64,000 nt of DNA, from positions 2,170,001 to 2,234,000 of the forward strand of contig NC_089436.1 of the NCBI RefSeq assembly GCF_026210795.1, given 5' to 3'. The position numbers and the translations under genes are program-made. Origin of the DNA: Rhizophagus irregularis (taxonomy: Eukaryota; Glomeromycota; Glomeromycetes; Glomerales; Glomeraceae). Numbering within the stretch: the stretch's first letter is position 1; every line of letters begins with the position of its first letter. Shown here one piece after another: positions 44,420 through 55,965 of this stretch. Below the pieces are notes generated by a model. The model ran no database searches, was not told where the DNA came from, and saw nothing but the letters and a program-made list of their open reading frames with translations.

Positions 44420-45563
44420 ATGGTCATGGAAGTTTGGTTGCCCATAACTGGTTTGAATTTACTAGTATCTAATCTTGGGCGCATTAAAGACAAAAACGGT
44501 ATGATATTTAAGCGAAATCCATGTAAAAAAAGTGGTTATGTACTTCCAACATTAACATTAACAGTTAATGGTATACTAGAACCCATGTAACCACAAATAA
44601 GATTTGGTCTAATCCGCTATTGACTTCACGACACACTTTGGATATTTCGGATACTACTATTTCTTCACTATTAAATCCCTCACAACCAAAACCTACAGTA
44701 TCAACTATGCGATATTTAGTAGACAATGAACTATTTCCATTTCCATTTCCCTGCTTTGAACTTTCCGTGTCTTAGTCGCACAAACCTTTATTCCTAATCC
44801 AGAAAATAAGCCATACGTTAATCACATTAACGGCATCAGACACGATAATCGGGCTATTAATTTGGAATGGGTAACTCCTAAAGAGAATGCTGAACACAGG
44901 ACATTCCCTAATCCCGGCCGTGGCAGTTCTAGACTAATCATATAGAAACATTATTATACAGGTTTGGAATTCTAGGTAATACACTTAAAATCGCAGAATG
45001 TAGCATTACAACATGTTGCAGAGGAAAGATAAATACTGCTGGTGGGTGGCGTTGGATGTATTATATGGAACAAGACCCCAATGAAGAATGGAAAGAGATA
45101 GAGGTCAATTCACAAAAATTTAGATTTCACCTTTAGGTAAGATTCAGTTAGTTAGTGGCGTGATCATCCGAGGATCGTTATGCGCAAGCTATTACCGAAT
45201 TGGCCGAGTTCACAAGTATTTGGTCTACCGCTTGGTTGCATTGGCATTTTGCCCCAAAGAAGAAGGAAAAGAAAATGTAAATCATATTGATGGGGATTCT
45301 ACAAACAACAGGGCATCTAATCTCTAATGGTGTACATGAAGGAAAACACTCAACATGCCATACGTCTTGGGCTTCGTAGTAACAGCTCCACTCAACGTGC
45401 TGTCAAAGTTTTTGATGATGGTTCTATTCGAGAATTTCCATCCTTAGCTGAAGCACAGCGCATAACTGGAATTAACCGGTCAAATATTTGTGAAGTATGT
45501 CGAGGTATTCGAAACCATGCTGGAGGTCATCGCTGGGAGTACATAAATACAATAAAATATTGA
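44420..45563 (+). pseudogene. HNH/NUMOD endonuclease-like gene with two HNH modules, decayed
   Basis: The first module starts at ATG 44420: a NUMOD4-like segment (EVWLPITGLNLLVSNLGRIK ... SGYVLPTLTL), then, in another frame near 44768-44930, an HNH core [20 protein letters not shown] and [18 protein letters not shown]. The second module: another start EEWKEIEV near 45090, HNH core VYRLVALAFCPKEEGKENVN with HIDGDSTNNRASNL near 45216-45325, and a NUMOD1-like repeat at 45387-45550 (AVKVFDDGSIREFPSLAEAQ, ending GGHRWEYI). These are parts of homing-type HNH nucleases of phages and organelle introns. Here they stand in nuclear-type DNA with frameshifts and a stop in NL-WCT. No intron or host gene around them is recognisable. 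Confidence 0.8.
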
Positions 45564-45777
45564 GTTATTTAGTTACATACGAAATTTTGATTGTTAAAAA
45601 TGGATATAATCCTAAAAGAATTTTTATTATTGCAAAAATAAAATACATGAAGTCTTTATGCGGAATGTACCTGCCTATTGTTTGATTTTTTTCTTGTACA
45701 ATGTTTTTAGTTGCTGGTTCATCGCTGGAAGATCCCAACACTTTTGCATAATTGCAATGGGTCATACCACCTAGTTG

Positions 45778-45896
45778 CGGGACGTACCCATCACCCGCCA
45801 GACGTACTATTGGGCTAGCAAAAAGGCCGATATGTTCTCCATCTCGTACATCCACCGGGACGTACCCATCACCCGCCAGACGTACTATTGGGCTAG
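45778..45896. repeat. Two identical 41-bp direct repeats, GC-rich
   Basis: 45778-45818 and 45856-45896 are identical (start CGGGACGTACCCATCACCCG, end GGGCTAG), with 37 bp between. Base composition is far above the surroundings. Frames on both strands stay open through them, but none has recognisable sense. Confidence 0.8.
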
Positions 45897-45998
45897 GTGG
45901 AGACAAGAAGGCAATCATGCAAAACCTGATAAGATAGAAAATAAAGCAGGACATCCTTATTACCTTATTACTATGTAAAATTATCCAGTGTATTACAA

Positions 45999-47861
45999 AT
46001 GCCACGTGGAATTGTCACGATCACGGATCACCAAAATGACCAAATACGCGTTATCTGCCACTATATCAACTGGACTTTAAGATGAATTGGGTCCCCCAGA
46101 GCAACTTAAGAATATTATTGACAATTATTTCTTTGCAAATACGTGGTACGACTGGTGCCTTGTTGAATTTCTTGAGTTTAAGAGAAGCGAAGTCCTGGCT
46201 GGCCTTCTAAAGGTATCCGTGCATCATTCGTATAAGAAAGGTTTACAATTGATCCTGGAATCAAAGCCACCCGATGATGTCTCCTTCGCCATTATGAAAC
46301 AGCTAACACAAAAGATAACAGAAAGTGAGGAGGTCAAAATGTTTTGGAAAACAATAACTGCTGAAAAGAAATATAAGGAACAATTAGATATTATCAGAAC
46401 CAGTGCTTCATTCGAAAGTGTAAGTAGTCTATGTGCTTTGCACGTATTTTTTCGATCACAATGCATTAATTTAGCTTTTAGGATATTCTCAAAATTCGCG
46501 GGAAAAGATTTTCTGAAGAAATTGATGATGTAGCTCAACGAGATGTAAAAAGAGTGGAACTTGGAAATGATAATGAAGATATTAGCACACCTACAAGAAT
46601 TAAATTTGAAGCTCAAAGCGAAAAAATAGAAAATGGAGAATATGAAGAAGTGGAGATCGACAAGGAACAAACAGCGTTTTGTTCAGACAACAATAAACAA
46701 ACTAACAATCAAATAAAAGATCACAAGTTAGAATTATTTTCAACTCCTCATAAACCGATCCTTACACCATATAAGTTTAGTATTATATCGTCTAAAGTTA
46801 TTCCTGGGTTTAAATCCCTTAAAAGTACTCTTAATATAAGATATCCTGAGATAGTAAATGAGATCGAAATTTATGAGAAAGAACAAAAAAAGACTAACCA
46901 GCTTGGGAACAACTCTTACAGTATGGTTACGAAAAACTTTATCATCATCCACTCCAGAGGAGTTATATGAATGCCTTATGCAGAAATTGCAAGATGAAAA
47001 CATCACAGACCGAGACAAGAAATTACATGAAATATTTGAGTTAACATTAAGGGAATTTTACTTAATGATTAAATATAATCCAAAACATGCTCTCATAAGA
47101 CACAATTCAGAGAGAAAATTTTTTGTCGAAAGGGTGTCAACACCATTTAAACTTGTTGAATATGTGTTTGGAACCATTATAACGTATTGGATTGAAAAAG
47201 AAATAATGTCGACAAAGGCAACGGAGTTCGTAGATGATCCAATTGGTGATCCAGTTTCGAAGAAGGCTGATGCACTGGCCACAGATCTTACATATAATTT
47301 AGACGTTATGAATATGGAATCATCAGGAGGTCCCTTTCAACAAGACAGAAAACATACTCTCGAGGATTCAGAAAAGATCTCCAAAACATTCTCCTCACGA
47401 GTCTCCGAAAGTATCTTTGTGCTAGTGTTGAAACCGCCAAAAAACTTAAAACATACAATATTCAAATCGTTGGTATGCAAATTGTTTCTTGTATTATATA
47501 TATATACTGATGTATTGATATTGATATGACAATTTTTGTAGAAGATCGAATTACACTAATGGAAGTATTCCTTTACAAGCCACGGATCTGCAAAGAGATT
47601 GAAGTCAGAAGTGCCGTCTTTCCATTTGCTTTATCTTCCATAGGAGAATATATGCGTATTTTTGAGCTTATATCATACTATGTGGTATGTTATTCTGTTT
47701 TATAATACACAATCCTATCAAAATAAGTTATTAATTTTGTGCATATCTAGGATGGATTGCTCAAGCGCCAAGAGGTTATACGGGAGTTGTCTAAAGAAAG
47801 TAATGGAGTAAAGGAGGTAACTTCAGAAATATTTTCGGATTGGTGGAGTAAGACTTTGTAA
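45999..47861 (+). pseudogene. Multi-exon gene, possible PD-(D/E)XK-like region, two frameshifts
   Basis: Probable ATG at 45999 (MPRGIVTITDHQ), frame break near 46080, then a long helical frame to 46419; intron 46420-46481 (GTAAGT...TTTTAG); exon with acidic/Ser-rich linker to 46824; possible intron 46825-46921 (weak donor GTACTC); exon to 47472; introns 47473-47541 and 47685-47750; stop TAA at 47859-47861. All confident introns join in frame. The C-terminal part has FELTLREFYLMIKYNPKHAL, then KADALATDLTYNLDVMNMESSGG, which looks like the Asp ... Glu-x-Ser strand pair of PD-(D/E)XK-like domains common in Glomeromycotina multigene families, then an HTLED helix. A one-base break near 47372 separates HTLEDS from KDLQNILLTSL. 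Either a recent pseudogene or two assembly errors in short A-runs. Function unknown. Confidence 0.6.
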
Positions 47862-48133
47862 TAATTTGCTATCTACCAACAACTGAAATGGTTGCGTAAC
47901 ATCAGAGTTATGTTACAGAAAATCCGTTATAATAATGTTAAGCATTTTATGTGATATGAATTTATCTGATTTTATTACCATATACAGTATATACTTGTAT
48001 AATATACATGAGTAAGAAAAAAAAAATAATACCCAATACTGGCGAATTCAAGTTACAAACTGATTAATTACTAAAATTGTGTTGATTGATTTTTTTTTGC
48101 ATTACAAATACGAAATATTGTCATTACTTCCAG
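47862..48133. other. Short intergenic gap
   Basis: Between the convergent genes at 45999-47861 and 48134-48640; A+T-rich; no feature seen. Confidence 0.4.
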
Positions 48134-48640
48134 CTAATTTTTAACTACTATTTCTCCTAACCTGGGATGCAACATATTTAAATATTTAATATTATCTTCA
48201 CTTAAGTTTGAAATAGAATTGGCTGTAAACGATTTAATTCGTTGTATATATGTCATCCGTTGAATATTATCGTCACTAAGACGGAAAAAAAGATCATAAA
48301 CTTTTCTCGCTCCTTCAGCTTTCTTTTGGAGTGTGTTTTTTGGGAAGCTGATCCCTAACATCATCTTATGGGCCTCATGTTCCACATTCGTTTTTCTGTG
48401 GTGGGCAAGTTGCTTCTCCAAAGTTGTAATAAGCCATTATTAGTTCATGACGTGTGTTTTCATTCCATTCCTCAGCCTTAGAAATTTTAAAATACAGATC
48501 AAAAAAAGTTCGGGAGTCTTCACCTCTCGTATAGATTCTCTACGAAGGCCTTTCCTTTCCTTAATCTCAGAAAGTCGAGTAGTATTAGAAAATAACTCCC
48601 GGATAAGCTTGTTTAAAATATTAGAGTCCTCTGGTTGAAT
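48134..48640 (-). pseudogene. Gene relic, helical protein, unknown family
   Basis: Minus strand: an N-terminal frame (IQPEDSNILNKLIRELFSNT) to about 48520, a frame break, FFDLYFKISKAEEWNENTRH near 48490, a second break near 48420, then an open frame to TAA at 48134 (AHHRKTNVEHEAHKMMLGIS, then VYDLFFRLSDDNIQRMTYIQ and a C-terminal helix ending GEIVVKN). Sense is continuous across both breaks, so one gene with two frameshifts. Its upstream side is cut by the MITE at 48644. Confidence 0.5.
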
Positions 48641-48643
48641 ATA

Positions 48644-48821
48644 CAGTCGACCCCCTATATAGTCACCCCCGTATAATCACAACATATAAAATTCCCCTTT
48701 ATACCCAATGTACTAATAAATATATTAGAAAAACCTCCTCTATAGTCACAACATATGACTTTTTTTATAATCACACCCTTTTTTTCGGTCCCGAGGGTGT
48801 GACTATAAAGGGGGCTGACTG
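48644..48821. mobile_element. Pogo-type MITE, 178 bp
   Basis: Ends CAGTCGACCCCCTATATAGT and ATAAAGGGGGCTGACTG, flanked by TA (48642-48643, 48822-48823). Inner GTCACA/TGTGAC repeats. Fits the pogo/Tigger branch of Tc1/mariner. Confidence 0.85.
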
Positions 48822-49209
48822 TATATCAAATAGGAATAGAATATAATGTTAAACAACTTATTTTTTATTGATTAGATATCTAAAGATGAAAGAAGTGTTT
48901 TACATCTATATGGTTATTCTTATAAAAATAGTAAAACAAAAAAAAAAGATTGTATTTGTAAAAGAAAATCATTATACAATATTATCAGCATTAACAGTAA
49001 ATAGATTCATTGTAGCTAATATAATATAAGGCAGTTGTGATAAAGATAAACTTCAAACTTTTATATTAACATAAGTGGTAATTATTTATTTATAAAAATT
49101 GTTATTTTAATAGATAAAATTATTTATTTTTTAACGATTATTTTAAATTATTACAGATAAATCTGTATCCTAGTAAAAATAGTTCATTATGAATAATGCT
49201 CATATTTAT

Positions 49210-49386
49210 TATACATGCCACCCAAATTATTTTGGGCTGCCATAATTATAAGTAAAATCCCAAATTCAATTATGGCATCCCAAATTATTTTTGCACTTTA
49301 CATAGTAAATTATATATAAACTAAATGAATTACGGCATCCCAAATTATAATTATGGCATCCCAAAATAATTTGGGCAGTATGTATA
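49210..49386. mobile_element. hAT-like MITE, 177 bp
   Basis: Ends TATACATGCCACCCAAATTA and TAATTTGGGCAGTATGTATA; perfect 8-bp duplication ATATTTAT (49202-49209, 49387-49394). CCAAATTAT repeats inside. Confidence 0.85.
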
Positions 49387-49394
49387 ATATTTAT

Positions 49395-50226
49395 CATAAT
49401 GAAAATTTAATAAAATCAATTGAAGAATTTGGATGTAAAGTATTTTATTTGCCACTATATTTGATTTAAATTGGCTAAAAATATTTAAGGATATTATTAA
49501 TAATTATGATGATCTTATTTATATACTTTTTGTAGCATTATCTCAAATTACTTCTAAGACAATATTTTTAACAATCAATTTATATATAATAGAATTTTAC
49601 ATGCATGTATAAAATATAAAGAAATTGATAATCACATCAAAGAAAATTTATTTACTAAATTTAGAATGATTACAAAGTAATATAATATAAATCTACACAA
49701 ATTTCTTTGACTCATCATGTAATGTTTATCTAATACCAATTTTTAATATACTTATAAAATTATATACTGCATCAGATAATCTAAATAATTGGTTAACCTG
49801 AATTTCTTTATCCTCAAATTTTTGCAAATTACATGTAAATTTGTTTGCATTATATTTTCCATCCAACTCTTCCAAAAATTCATTTATAGAAAGAACTTTT
49901 GATATATAATTTTAAATTATATTAGAAATTAGTAATGAAGAATTTTCATTAGAATTTAAATTTGAAAAATTATAAGAAGCAGGTTTAATTGAATGTAACA
50001 TATTAAAAATTGCATGATTAGGCAGTATTTTAAAATCTGTATTATTTTTAAATTGATAAAAAAAAACTGTTAGTTATGATAATATTATAATATTATAATT
50101 ATTTTAGCCAAAATTTACAATATCTTGAGCTCACATTGAAAAGAATATATTTGATAAAAACAAATAATGACTATTTTTCATAAAACAATGTTTGTGATTA
50201 TGAAAATTACAAACATATTTATCTTT
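49395..50226. other. Intergenic, A+T-rich
   Basis: No ORF with recognisable sense; 48822-49201 is likewise empty. Confidence 0.4.
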
Positions 50227-50658
50227 GGGTATTGCTAAATATCACCAGTGATGATCATCACCACATGTAAAATATTTTTTGAATTTTCAAAAATTTTTGA
50301 CTGAGATATTATTCTAATTATAATATAAATATTATTATTATATGTAAATTTATGGGTAGAACAAGTTTGCCTTAGATTATAAAGGCTGTTGTTTAGATAG
50401 TTTTTGAGAAAAATAGGAAAGTTTGATTTTATAAGCAAAATACAATTTTTTGTTTTAAAAAAGATTTTTTTTAGTCAAATTTTCAAAATTTTAGTGTGAT
50501 TAATATCTACTCAGGTTTGTTTTACACATTTATTATTTAAATTGAAATTTTTGAAAAAAAATTTACGATGTGTTTTTTAATTCTGGCCAAAATTATAATT
50601 TTCAGCCAGAATTAAGTGGTATAGTGACGATCACCACTGGTGATATTTAGCAATACCC
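50227..50658. mobile_element. MULE-type MITE, 432 bp, 9-bp TSD
   Basis: Long inverted ends GGGTATTGCTAAATATCACC (24 bp identical and more with mismatches) and a perfect 9-bp duplication TTTATCTTT (50218-50226, 50659-50667), the size made by Mutator-like transposases. No coding capacity. Confidence 0.88.
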
Positions 50659-51071
50659 TTTATCTTTTAATTGCATTATAATTTTACTAATCACTTTTTT
50701 TTTTCATCAAGTTTACTTTTTTTTGAGATTCTATTTATTACTGTACCTTTTTTTTTAGTTTTAACTGATTTAGATTTTAGTGTTTTTTTTTCTTTACTTA
50801 CCATATTTTTTAAATTATCATCTTATTTATTATAATAAGTACTTGTAAATTAATATCACATTAAACAATTAAAAATTCAAATTGAAACTGAATTTTTACT
50901 TTATATTCTTATCTTCATAGTTACAATTATTATCACCTTTTTCTTATTAGAAATGTAACGTTGATAATCTTTTAAAAATACTTCAAAAATAATTTTATTA
51001 TCTAAAAGTATTCCTACTTCAACTTCTAAATTACTCTTATATGCTAAAAAATATTCATTATTAAAGATTAA

Positions 51072-51373
51072 TAAGACCCTGAACACAACTCACATTTGAG
51101 TTTGTGTAGAGTTTATATTAAAATTTTTCAAAAGTTGCATATTACAGAAGTATTTTCAAAATTTTATTATCCTACATATCTCTGTTTTTAACATAACCAG
51201 TAATTCGATTTTAATAAAATTTATATCATTGGATTCGTTTTGATGAGAGGATTCTAATGATAGTAAAATCAAATTCCTAGCTTCAATATTGACAGAGTTA
51301 TGTTATAAAATGTATTTTTACTTTAGTACTTAAAGTTTACTTGTGAGTTATATTAGTATTATTCAGGGTCTTA
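51072..51373 (-). mobile_element. MITE, CAGGACCC family (copy 2)
   Basis: Ends TAAGACCCTGAACA and TGAATAATACTAATATAACTC-type (inverted at the right as AGTTATATTAGTATTATTCA). Inverted full-length match to 2962-3270. GATTAA lies at both borders, so TA or a longer duplication are both possible. Confidence 0.8.
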
Positions 51374-52702
51374 GATTAATCCTATATATTCAAAAATAAA
51401 TTGTTCAACTTTTATTAAAAAATTAATATATTTTGTATCATCAAATAACCAATTAACTAAAATAGATGGTAAAAGTTTCTTTCCATTATAGCAGATTTAT
51501 AAAATACCTTAAATTTGTCCATCATGTCAAATTAAATAAATATTTGACAGTCTTTTAGTCATCAAATTTTCCAAATTTATTAGTAAATAGTTAAAAATGA
51601 ACTCTAAAAAATTTTTTTGTATTCTAAATCTTGCATCTAACCAATTTTTCTATTACTTAACCAATATTTCCAGTATTAAAAGTATGTTATATTTATTTCT
51701 AAAGGTACAGCAGGATTTTTGCCAAATTTCATAAATCCACTATAATGCCATTTTTAATTGATATATGAAGCTGTAATTCTGTCATTGGATTTACTACTAT
51801 TAAATTGCTGGATTCTTTTTTTTTTATTTCCTTTCCAAATTTATTATTTTTTGACTTATTTTACTATTATAAGTTGTATAAAGTAAATAGTAAAAGGAAG
51901 TTTTCAGATTAACTTCATAACCAAATTTAAGATTACTTCTACTCATAAATTTGTTTAAAAAAAGTCAAGAATTACTTGTATTATAGCTATACTTTTCGTC
52001 AAAATGACAAAATACTAATTAAATTTATTTTGACAGATGTAATGTATTTTGACAGACATAATTAATTCATAGTAATTTTATAATAAATAGTAAATTGGTT
52101 CATTCACCAAAATATGACGTAATTAATTAGCGAAGAAATATAATCATAGCACAAACCTTTATAGCTACGTACTTTAGCTATTCAGTTATTTTTTGCTGGT
52201 TTTTCATACTTATTACAATGATAGTTTACAAATGAAAAGTTTTTTCCACAGTATAAGCACTTTTAATAGATAAAGTACGTTTCTATTTGATATTTTCTTA
52301 TATATACTTGTACTTCATATACTTCATTTTTATTAAATGACATTTTAACATGTAATATAAAATTGAATATAGTACTAGTCTACTAGACGAAGTAATAAAC
52401 ATGAATTTCTATAATCTATATATAAATTTATAAATCAAAGAAATATTATTGGGTTAAAAATAATGTTACATAAAATTGAATTTTTTTTGTGAACCTGTAT
52501 TAATTAGCTAATCACATTTTATTTGAAAACAGCAATAAACCAAATAAGTTATGCTAATTAAAAAAAAAATTTAATTAGTAATATTTTTTTTATATGGTAA
52601 ATATTGCAAATATTATAAAATAAAAAAATCTGGTGCAAAGTGAAATATAATTATTATATTAATAAAATCAGTTTAACTATTCTAATAATTTATATATACT
52701 AC
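51374..52702. other. Intergenic, A+T-rich
   Basis: No gene recognised; isolated coding-like scraps only. Confidence 0.4.
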
Positions 52703-53199
52703 TTAGACAAAAGTAAGCAGAATCCTATTATGTTAATTTTTTAAAATTGCACATAATAACAATGCTTAAAATCTTAATATATAATAATATAAATTTTGAA
52801 GAATATAATATCAAATTTTTAGATTTCTAGCCTTCATACAATTTTCTTAATTAGAAACAAAAATTTGATAATTAACTATATATAAAAATAAATAAAGTGA
52901 GCAAATAATCCAATACTGTTAGTTTATTTAGAATTATACATAGTAATGATACCTGAAATTTTAATATATATGTGGCAGTACAGAGTTCTGGTTAATGTAT
53001 ATACATGAAATTTCTTTTTCCTAGTTTTTATTTTTATACAAATTATGAAAAAATTAAAAGAAAATTAATTTTAAAAAAACAACAGTACTGTACTTTTACA
53101 TTTTCTTAAAATTATGCATAATAAAATATTATATTTTTTTTGTATTGTAAAAAATATAGTTTAGAAAATAAATATATGAATTTTTATATTTTTATACTA

Positions 53200-55264
53200 C
53201 CGTAAAATCGTGAAAATAAGTACCTCTTAAAAATAAGCACCCCTGTCAATTTGCAACAGCATTTGTAAAAAATTAAAAATAAGCACTCCCGATAAGCACC
53301 TTCTAAAAATTGAAATTGCGCAACTACTGGTAATATGTTAAAAAGCCACTTTTATTTTTTTTAAAATTTACCAGTGATTTTTTATTTAAAAATATTACTG
53401 GTATTAATTATTAAATATTTATTTTTAAATTTTATAAGAAACACCTTTAAAGAGAACAGATTTCAGTTCTAAAATGAAAATACTGTAAGTACAAAAGGAG
53501 GAACGCTTACATTTACTTAAAGAAATGAATACTAACATTTTTTTTATAATTATTTTTGTAGAATTTTTAAAGTGTAGACTGTAAAATATAATATAGTAGG
53601 TATGAGAGGAAACTTCAGTATTTTATTTAAGAAACTATACTAATGTTTCTTTTTTGTTTAATTTTTTATAAAAAATACATTTTATTAGTTTCGCAATTTA
53701 TGACTTATGGCAGAGTTAAGAAGTTATTGAGAAATAAACTGGTAAGAATTTTAATTGTCAACAATTTTGGTACTATTATTTAATTCATCTAAATTTTTGT
53801 CTTCAAATTCTGTCAATTTCTTCATAAACCATATCATCTTCAGATCCGTCTAACATATTATTCGAAATAGACATTTTTTAAAAGAATTAAAGATAATTTG
53901 GTCAGAAATAGCATCTTACGAACATTTAATCCAGCCGCATATACATCACTGATCCCTGCTCTTTTCAAATTACCAGCTTCAGTTTCACTAGTGCTACCTT
54001 GACACATCCATATATGCCATTCTTTTCGCATATTATTTTTGAAAGGTTTATTTATTGATACATCCAATGGTTGGCATATACTAGTTAATTCTGTAGGAAT
54101 AACAGCTAAATGAAAATTATGCTGTTTAAACTTTTCTTTTACACTTTCTTCCAGATGACCTCAGAAAGAATCATACATTATCATAGCAGGTTCTTATGAC
54201 AGATTCTCAGTCATACGTAATCTAAGATCCATTTTCTTGAAACCAACAAATGACTCCTTTTGAAATAACTTCACCACAAGGAAGTTGTTTTCCTTTAAAA
54301 ATACAAATGGGTGGATATTTGGAACCATCTAAATAATAAAATATTTGTTAAATTTAAATAAATATAAATAAAAAGAAATTTAAAAATTCTTACTAGCCGA
54401 ATAAGTTAAAACTACTGTAAACTGATTTTTATCATTTCCAATAGTACGAATATGCACTGTTTTATCCCCCTTTATTATTAATAGTCATATTGCCTGCTAT
54501 ATCAAACCATATGGGAGTTTCGTCTATATTATAGATGCTATTCAGATCAAAGTTATATTGTATTCTTAATCATATAATAAAGCGCTTAAATTCTTCCAAT
54601 TTTGCATCTGTATCTTCAGGTAATTTTTGCGAAATTTTAGTTTTTCTTCTTAGTGATAAATCAAATCTTTTCATAAATGATTGAATCCAAGTAAGGGTTC
54701 CTTGAAACTCATTATCTCCCATTGGATATAATTTTTGAATTACAGGCTCTTTAAGAATTTTATGCATTTGTAATTTTACCATTATATAATTAACTGCTAA
54801 GCCTTTTTTTCTTTGTTCAATTATCCATTTATATAACTTGTCTTCCGCTTTTAGATAAAAAGCCTTTCTACCAGATCCAATATGTTTCTTTTTTTTATTT
54901 TCTTTTTCCCAATCATCACTTTATTTAATCCATCTTCTGATCATTGAAGCATTTAAATCAAAATATCTTGCTGCAGCATTTCTTCCATTTACTAAAGCAT
55001 ATTTAACTACTATCAATTTTTCTTCTATTGAATATGAAGTCCTTTCTCTTACACCAACCTTTTTGTTTATCATTTTTTTAAGAACAAGTATATTCTTTAG
55101 ACGCGTAAAAAAAATTAAGGGGTAAAAAAAAAGAATAAGTATATTTTTTAAACGTGTAAAAAAAAAATTAAGGAGTAAAAAAAAATCGTAAAAATAAGCA
55201 CCCCTATCAATTTTTGTGATCACATGATTGCAAAAAAATGGTGCTTATTTTCATGATTTTACGG
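53200..55264 (-). mobile_element. Pogo/Tigger-like transposon, about 2.07 kb
   Basis: Inverted ends CCGTAAAATCGTGAAAATAA and TTATTTTCATGATTTTACGG, with TA outside (53198-53199, 55265-55266). Contains the transposase pseudogene below. Confidence 0.9.
53858..55223 (-). pseudogene. Pogo-like transposase (CENP-B/DDE_1 type), decayed
   Basis: From 55060 leftwards: an HTH near ERTSYSIEEKLIVVKYALVN and ARYFDLNASMIRRWIK; a CENP-B-like second HTH (GRKAFYLKAEDKLYKWIIEQ, FQGTLTWIQSFMKRFDLSLR, RRKTKISQKLP); then the DDE core: IYNIDETPIWFDIAGN with the first Asp, VLTYSA, an intron at complement 54329-54393, SKYPPICIFKGKQLPCGEVI, MIMYDSF-GHLEESV (TGA in place of Trp) and the C-terminal QPLDVSINKPFKNNMRKEWH. 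This is the standard pogo/Tigger order. Frameshifts and stops throughout. Small Asp/Glu-rich end near 53860. Confidence 0.88.
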
Positions 55265-55965
55265 TATAGGAGGGAACTATAAAAAGGGGTACATTGAAAG
55301 GGGGTACTAATTATGTGATAATAGAATTAAAGTCAATTTTCTGTTAATAAAGTTTATCAGCTATGATTTATAAAGTATATGTATATATAGTACATATAAT
55401 TTGATTAGTATTGGCTGGGTACGTATCTGAGTTCTGGGATACTATCCAAATCAAATTTTGATTAGTACTGGGGTATTTTCAAAAATACTTAAATGTGAAT
55501 TTGAATAATACCCCAGTAGGCTGGTACTATTTGAAGAAATGACGATTTACTCTTTTCTAAAAAATAACAATTAACAATATCATTAAAGTTTCCATTTTTT
55601 TTTAATTTAGCGATCAATCAGAAATTTTAAAAATTTTTTTATCAATACAGCAGTATAAAAGTTAGAAGCATGAAATTTTGATATTATATCATTTAAAATC
55701 TATATTATTACATATTAAAATTTCAAGCACTATTATTTTGAGTAATTAACAAATATAAAAAGACCACTACTTTCATTTAACTAGTATAACAATTATCAAA
55801 TTTCTTTTTTTAATTAATACAGTTGTATGAAAGTTAGAAGCATAAAAATTTGGTATTATATTTTTAAAAACCTATGTTAGTAACACATATTAAAATTTCA
55901 AGTATTTGTTATTATGTGCAATTTTAAGTAATTAACAAAAATAGACTTCTGCCTACTTTTGTCCA

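Larger units (their letters stand above)
52703..55965. mobile_element. Larger non-autonomous element with subterminal tandem repeats, host of the pogo insertion
   Basis: The outer ends TTAGACAAAAGTAAGCAGAA (52703) and, inverted, TGGACAAAAGTAGGCAGAAG (55965) match, and the inward 150-170 bp also pair (TTGCACATAATAAC blocks at 52745 and, inverted, 55910). Related sub-repeats follow inward on both sides (about 52890 and 53080; 55600 and 55780). Its inner part is filled by the pogo element at 53200-55264. Superfamily likely Tc1/mariner by the ends; TSD not proven. Confidence 0.6.

Noticed and set aside
45565-46005. 146-codon minus-strand ORF
   Set aside because: Runs through the 41-bp repeats and both flanking genes' edges with no recognisable sense; overlaps the likely start of the gene at 45999.
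46825-46921. Firm intron call here
   Set aside because: It would join the frames, but the donor GTACTC is weak and the interval also reads as plausible protein; kept only as possible.
55420-55530. TACTGGGGTATT/AATACCCCAGTA inverted pair as a separate MITE
   Set aside because: Too short and without a target duplication; probably part of the larger element.
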